Below, one piece after another: positions 60,040-64,000 of a stretch of 64,000 nucleotides of DNA (positions are counted from its first letter, which is position 1; each line of letters opens with the position of its first letter). The notes below the pieces were generated by a model. It had not been told where the DNA came from, ran no database searches, and worked only from the letters and a program-made list of their open reading frames with translations. The stretch spans positions 1,178,001-1,242,000 of the forward strand of contig NZ_CP134890.1 in NCBI RefSeq assembly GCF_032098525.1, in the 5' to 3' direction. This stretch comes from Flavobacterium sp. PMTSA4. GTDB lineage: Bacteria; Bacteroidota; Bacteroidia; Flavobacteriales; Flavobacteriaceae. The translations under genes were made by a program, and so were the position numbers.

Positions 60040-60483
60040 ATGTTACTTCATATAATTGTTTTTGTACTTACATTTTGTATCATGGAATTTATGGCTTGGT
60101 TCAGTCACAAATACATCATGCATGGATTTTTATGGAAGTTACATGCCGATCATCACAAAAAAGACCACGATTCATGGTTTGAGCGCAACGATGCTTTTTT
60201 CCTTTTTTATGCAGTAATAAGTGTTGGGTTCTTTTTATTATGGCAAAATGATATTCTGAAAATTGGATTGGCTATTGGATTGGGAATTTTTGCTTATGGT
60301 ATTGCTTATTTTATAGTTCATGATATTTTTATTCATCAACGATTTAAAATGTTCAGAAACGCTAATAACAGATATGCAAAAGCGGTCAGAAGAGCTCATA
60401 AAATGCACCATAAACATCTAGGGAAAGAAGATGGAGAATGTTTTGGAATGCTGGTTGTTCCGTTTAAATATTTCAAAAATTAA
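60040..60483 (+). CDS. crtZ: Beta-carotene hydroxylase (sterol desaturase family)
   Basis: 147 residues, mostly membrane helices. The four His motifs of the di-iron hydroxylase are seen: HKYIMHG, HADHHK, HDIFIHQR and HKMHHKH. It hydroxylates beta-ionone rings, turning beta-carotene into zeaxanthin. It begins 2 bases after crtB and is followed by a terminator. No lycopene cyclase gene is found beside it in the window. Confidence 0.94.
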   Translation: MLLHIIVFVLTFCIMEFMAWFSHKYIMHGFLWKLHADHHKKDHDSWFERNDAFFLFYAVISVGFFLLWQNDILKIGLAIGLGIFAYGIAYFIVHDIFIHQRFKMFRNANNRYAKAVRRAHKMHHKHLGKEDGECFGMLVVPFKYFKN

Positions 60484-60485
60484 AA

Positions 60486-60515
60486 AAAGTCCTGAGAATT
60501 CAGGACTTTCTTCTT
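60486..60515. terminator. Bidirectional intrinsic terminator
   Basis: 10-bp stem AAAGTCCTGA / TCAGGACTTT with a 4-base loop. T-rich on the right for crtZ and A-rich on the left for the minus-strand DUF4252 gene. Confidence 0.88.
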
Positions 60516-60544
60516 TTATAATCAACCTTACCTTAAAGTATATT

Positions 60545-61084
60545 TTATTTTACCAAACCTTCTAAAGGTTTTAATTGTGCCATATCAACATTTGCATTTT
60601 TCATAATAGCCAAAATTGACATAATATTGTTTGGATTCATATCGTCACCCAGAATTCTCACTAAAGCAAAACCTGTATCTTTTCCTTTGGCATAAACCAC
60701 AAACTCATTAATGTGATCTTCATCACCAACAAAACTAATGGATGCCGAGTTACTACCTGAACCAACTTTCATTAACTCTTGATAGTCTTCTCCTTTTAGA
60801 ATTTGTTTAATTTTTGCTGTTTCTGCTTCAAATTGTTTCTGCTTCGTTCCGGTGCTATCCATTTTGAAAGCGATGATGTTCATTTTGTCAAATGATTCTA
60901 AAGCGTTCTTTTCTTCAGCACTAAGTTTTGCTTTATCTACATTGATAATGTTTGATGAAACATCTACCGAAATAAAATCTTTGCTTTCTGAATTGTCTAC
61001 AAAATAGCGTTGTAAACTTGGCTCTGAATTGCAGCTTAAAAGCATCGCTGCAATAATAAATCCTATTAAATGTGCTAATTTCAT
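60545..61084 (-). CDS. DUF4252 lipoprotein
   Basis: 179 residues with a lipoprotein signal peptide (IGFIIAAMLLSC). The mature part (FDKMNIIAFKMDSTG, YQELMKVGSGSNSASISF, LVRILGDDMNPNNI) matches DUF4252, a Bacteroidota envelope family of unknown role. It is the last gene of the sigma, anti-sigma, DUF4252, DUF4252 group and is 6 bases after its paralog. Confidence 0.85.
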   Translation of the reverse strand: MKLAHLIGFIIAAMLLSCNSEPSLQRYFVDNSESKDFISVDVSSNIINVDKAKLSAEEKNALESFDKMNIIAFKMDSTGTKQKQFEAETAKIKQILKGEDYQELMKVGSGSNSASISFVGDEDHINEFVVYAKGKDTGFALVRILGDDMNPNNIMSILAIMKNANVDMAQLKPLEGLVK

Positions 61085-61090
61085 AACTTA

Positions 61091-61615
61091 TTATTTTTTG
61101 CCTTTAGATGCTTTTTTCAAATCATCGCCACCAGGTAAATTCATTTTATCGGTTAACACTGAAATGTCATTCAAATCAAAGTCACCTACTAATGATAGTA
61201 ATACGGTTTGCTCTTTTGGTGCACCTTCCACAAACATGAATAATTCTTTTACCAAAGTGTCTTTGCTACCAGAACGAACGTAAATTTTCACGCTTTTTCC
61301 ACCTTGATTAACTCGCATTAACTCTTCTAAATTAGCTGATTTTAAATATTTATCAGCAGTTGATTTCATCTCTACGGCTTTTGCACTGTTATCTGTTACA
61401 AACACTTTTAAGTTATCTAACTTTTTAATCAAGTTTACATATTGCTGTGTTTCTTTGTCTTCAACTTTCATTTTACTCATCAGTTGAAACATTTTTTGAT
61501 TCACAATTACTGCAGTTACCTTGTCTTGGTCTTCAAACTTATCAAAAAGTGATTGCTGACCAAAAAACATGTTGGTTGCTAATAATAAAGCTAAAGTTAA
61601 TAGTGCCTTTTTCAT
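61091..61615 (-). CDS. DUF4252 protein
   Basis: The frame is open from 61639, but the ATG at 61615 gives a compact signal peptide (MKKALLTLALLLATNMFFGQ), so I choose it. About 174 residues. DUF4252 features are shared with the next gene (IKKLDNLKVFVTDNSAK, LEELMRVNQGGKSVKIYV, LLSLVGDFDLNDI). It is secreted but not lipidated, unlike its paralog. Probably cotranscribed with the anti-sigma gene. No function is known to me. Confidence 0.85.
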   Translation of the reverse strand: MKKALLTLALLLATNMFFGQQSLFDKFEDQDKVTAVIVNQKMFQLMSKMKVEDKETQQYVNLIKKLDNLKVFVTDNSAKAVEMKSTADKYLKSANLEELMRVNQGGKSVKIYVRSGSKDTLVKELFMFVEGAPKEQTVLLSLVGDFDLNDISVLTDKMNLPGGDDLKKASKGKK

Positions 61616-61648
61616 TGATTTATAATTTTTTGTTTTCATGATTTCTTT

Positions 61649-62095
61649 TTATTTAAAAATTTTGTCTTTTGATTGTTGATACTCGCTAATATAACTCATA
61701 CTTTCAATACCTGTGTTTACATTTGTTGAAATTAAATCCAATGCTTTTTGGGTTTCTTTGAATGCCAATTCTGGGTCATCAAAGGTTCCTAAATCATCTT
61801 TAGAATTTCCAAAAGATGCATTGTAAACATAAAAACTAACACCAAGCATCACCACTACAGAAGCTGCTATAGACAACCAAGTTGTATAATTTCTTTTTTT
61901 AGGGGTTAAGGCTACTTTAGCAGTAAACTGTTCTTGTTTTGCTTGAGAGAAATAACCAAACATTGGTTTGTATTGTTCCAAATGCTGCGCAACATCGGAT
62001 GATGAAAAATAATTTTTCAATTCTTTTTCTTCGGCAATACTTGTTTCTCCTTGAAAGTATTTTTCTAATAATATTTCTATTCTATCCAATTCCAT
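61649..62095 (-). CDS. Anti-sigma factor-like membrane protein
   Basis: 148 residues. An N-terminal cytoplasmic part begins MELDRIEILLEKYFQGETSI, a pattern of FecR-like and zinc-less anti-sigma proteins in Bacteroidota. One membrane helix lies at about residues 72-90 (WLSIAASVVVMLGVSFYVY), and a short periplasmic part follows. The gene overlaps the sigma factor gene by 14 bases, as expected for a pair. No recognised ligand-binding domain. Confidence 0.75.
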   Translation of the reverse strand: MELDRIEILLEKYFQGETSIAEEKELKNYFSSSDVAQHLEQYKPMFGYFSQAKQEQFTAKVALTPKKRNYTTWLSIAASVVVMLGVSFYVYNASFGNSKDDLGTFDDPELAFKETQKALDLISTNVNTGIESMSYISEYQQSKDKIFK

Positions 62096-62591
62096 AACGG
62101 TGTGTTTTTATCATTCGTTCTTTAATCGTTTTTCGTGCTCTTGATAAAGCAACTCTAACGGCTGTTTCATTCATCTCCAAAACAGTGCCAATTTCTTCAA
62201 ACTCCATTTCTTCAATATCTCGCATTTGCACTATCAGTTTTTGTTGTTCGGGTAAATCTTGCATTATCTTTTCTACCCAGTTCCAACTATCGCTGTCTTC
62301 TACTTTTTGTTGTAAACTCGCTTCTCGGTCAGTATAATTGTTGTGAACAATTTTTAAATTACTTGCTCTTTTTGACTTTAATTGATCCAAACAAAAATTT
62401 TTTGTCATGGTCATTGCTAAAGCTTCTACACTATTATACGAACCCAAAGTTTCATTTTTATTCCAAAGTTTTACTAAAACTTCTTGAGTAGCGTCTTCGG
62501 CTTCTTCGGTGCTTACGAGTAATCGTTTGGCTAGCCGAAAAAGTTTATCCTTAAAAGGAGAAACGATTTGCATAAACTCATTTTGATTCAT
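62082..62591 (-). CDS. ECF-type RNA polymerase sigma factor
   Basis: The frame is open from 62627; the ATG at 62591 (MNQNEFMQIVSPFKDKLF) is the normal N-terminus of the family, giving 169 residues. Region 2 shows AEDATQEVLVKLW and MTMTKNFCLDQL, and region 4 shows MRDIEEMEFEEIGTVL followed by VRVALSRARKTI. It redirects RNA polymerase to envelope or stress genes. It overlaps the anti-sigma gene and lies divergent from the S41 peptidase gene. Confidence 0.92.
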   Translation of the reverse strand: MNQNEFMQIVSPFKDKLFRLAKRLLVSTEEAEDATQEVLVKLWNKNETLGSYNSVEALAMTMTKNFCLDQLKSKRASNLKIVHNNYTDREASLQQKVEDSDSWNWVEKIMQDLPEQQKLIVQMRDIEEMEFEEIGTVLEMNETAVRVALSRARKTIKERMIKTHRYGIG

Positions 62592-62676
62592 TAGTTTAAG
62601 TTTGGTTCTATAATGAAGACGAGACACCTATTATTTTGTTACAAATAATATTAATTTAAACTAAACTTACTAAATT

Positions 62677-62684
62677 TACGTTTA
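62677..62684 (+). promoter_or_regulatory. Possible -7 element of the S41 peptidase gene
   Basis: TACGTTTA matches TAnnTTTG in all but the last base and lies 18 bases before the ATG at 62703. Confidence 0.35.
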
Positions 62685-62702
62685 TAAAAATAAAATTGCA
62701 TT

Positions 62703-64000
62703 ATGAAAAAAAACCTTTTATACCTGCTCATTGCCTTCTTGTTTGTTTCAATAACAAGCTGTGAAGATGCTGATGACAATCCGGTACCTTCGGCGTTAGT
62801 CGTAAAAGACTTCGTTTGGAAAGGAATGAATTTATACTATTTATGGCAAGCCGATAGTCCCGATTTGGCTGATGACCGCTTTGCTACACAAACACAATTG
62901 AATGTTTTTTTAGAAACTTTTGAAACGCCTACTGATGTGTTTAATCATTTAAGAATTGACAACTCTATCGATAGATTCAGTGTAATTTTTAGCGATTACA
63001 GAGTGCTTGAAGGTGTTTTAACAGGTAATACCAAAAACAACGGAATGGATTTTGCCCTTAGATATGCCGATGCTTCCGAAACTGCCGTTATTGGTTGGGT
63101 GCGCTATATTATTCCAAATTCAGATGCTTCAACTAAAGACATTCAACGCGGAGATATTTTTTATGCCATTGATGGAGTTCCACTTACTGCAGATAATTTT
63201 AATTCGCTTTTAGCAAACGATACTTACACTGTTAATTTAGCCGATTATAACGGCACTACATTTGTGCCAAACGGACAATCAGTAACGTTAACCAAAACCG
63301 ATTTGCCAGAAAACCCAATTCTAGTAAGCTCAGTTATTCCTCAAGGAACACACAACATTGGCTACTTGATGTACAACGGATTTTATTCTGCCTACGACAA
63401 CCAGTTGAATACTGCTTTTGGAAGTTTTCAATCGCAAAATGTAACCGATTTGGTTCTAGATTTACGTTATAATTCGGGTGGTTCTGTGGCTACAGCTACT
63501 AAACTTGCCAGCATGATTACAGGTCAATTTACCAACCAATTGTTTGCAAAACAGCAATGGAATGCCAAAGTACAAGCCTATTATGAAAACAATAATCCTG
63601 GTGCGTTAGAAAACAAATTCGTTGGCGGATTAAACAGTTTAAACCTCAACAAAGTATATGTATTGACTACCAAAAGCACGGCTTCGGCAAGCGAATTGAT
63701 TATTAATTGTTTGAAACCTTATATCAATGTGGTTCAAATTGGCGATGTTACCACAGGTAAAAACGTAGGTTCAGTAACGCTATACGACTCGCCTAACTTT
63801 ACCAAAACCGATGTTAACCCAACGCATAAATATGCTATGCAACCCATAACGTTTAGAATCGTTAATAAAGATAACTTTGGCGAATACTCAACAGGAATTA
63901 CTCCTAATTTTTCTTTGGTAGAAAACTTGGCGAACCTTGGCGAACTAGGCAACCCAACCGAGCCTTTGCTTAGCGCAGCCATTACTCAAATTATTGCCAG
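62703..64000 (+). CDS. S41 family peptidase, lipoprotein, truncated at the window edge
   Basis: Open from the ATG at 62703 through base 64000 without a stop (432 codons seen). Lipoprotein signal: LLIAFLFVSITSC, Cys20. A PDZ-like part (IQRGDIFYAIDGVPLTADN) precedes the S41 catalytic region with LVLDLRYNSGGSVATAT, TTKSTASASELIIN carrying the nucleophile region, and GDVTTGKNVGS with the Lys. S41 peptidases degrade C-terminal regions of periplasmic proteins. The gene is divergent from the ECF sigma factor, 111 bases away. The C-terminus is outside the window. Confidence 0.88.
   Translation, partial: MKKNLLYLLIAFLFVSITSCEDADDNPVPSALVVKDFVWKGMNLYYLWQADSPDLADDRFATQTQLNVFLETFETPTDVFNHLRIDNSIDRFSVIFSDYRVLEGVLTGNTKNNGMDFALRYADASETAVIGWVRYIIPNSDASTKDIQRGDIFYAIDGVPLTADNFNSLLANDTYTVNLADYNGTTFVPNGQSVTLTKTDLPENPILVSSVIPQGTHNIGYLMYNGFYSAYDNQLNTAFGSFQSQNVTDLVLDLRYNSGGSVATATKLASMITGQFTNQLFAKQQWNAKVQAYYENNNPGALENKFVGGLNSLNLNKVYVLTTKSTASASELIINCLKPYINVVQIGDVTTGKNVGSVTLYDSPNFTKTDVNPTHKYAMQPITFRIVNKDNFGEYSTGITPNFSLVENLANLGELGNPTEPLLSAAITQIIA

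Overview
The window looks like a chromosomal segment of a flavobacterium (Bacteroidota, Flavobacteriaceae; a Flavobacterium-like organism). The evidence is low GC, promoters of the Bacteroidota form TTG-N18-20-TAnnTTTG, almost no Shine-Dalgarno sequences, type IX secretion (T9SS) C-terminal sorting domains of three kinds, and typical flavobacterial families (DUF4252, DUF1599, BT_3928-like, OstA-like, crtI-crtB-crtZ). No transposase, integrase, phage gene or CRISPR array was seen.

Layout. 1-4415 (minus): end of a surface-polysaccharide operon (flippase cut by the window edge, glycosyltransferase, hexapeptide acyltransferase, sugar aminotransferase, FemAB/GNAT-like protein). 4525-9411 (plus): a T9SS type B secreted protein, a SpoU rRNA methylase, an L,D-transpeptidase and a serine hydrolase. 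9475-18540: RelA/SpoT, a Fur-family regulator, purA, an unusual 21-bp repeat array, a coiled-coil protein, a secreted alpha-amylase (minus) and an OstA-like protein. 18571-32995: metabolism and housekeeping (class III aminotransferase, TPR protein, aroE, rlmH, folP, M1 peptidase, DUF1599, DoxX/thioredoxin-like protein, TlpA, tpiA, prmA, clpS, an FKBP-like lipoprotein, an S4 RNA-binding protein).

33067-54978 (minus) holds three giant secreted proteins (2907, 1799 and 1958 aa). They are built from fibronectin-like, MAM/cleaved-adhesin-like, GEVED and Ig-like modules and end in T9SS type A (first) or type C (other two) sorting domains. An HU-family DNA-binding gene lies between the two type C paralogs, next to a 22-bp near-palindrome array and a duplicated copy of its own 3' end.

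55256-64000: a phosphoribosyltransferase and shikimate kinase (convergent); two identical tRNA-Lys(TTT) and one tRNA-Leu(GAG); a MerR regulator with the cobalamin-binding signature of CarH/LitR photoreceptors; crtI, crtB and crtZ; an ECF sigma/anti-sigma pair with two DUF4252 genes; and a divergent S41 peptidase cut by the right edge.

Most noteworthy: (i) the candidate B12-dependent light sensor directly upstream of the carotenoid genes, (ii) eight exact-period 21-bp repeats after purA that read on the minus strand as amphipathic heptads without a good start codon, and (iii) the exact-period 22-bp near-palindrome array plus the HU 3'-end duplication between the two giant type C proteins.
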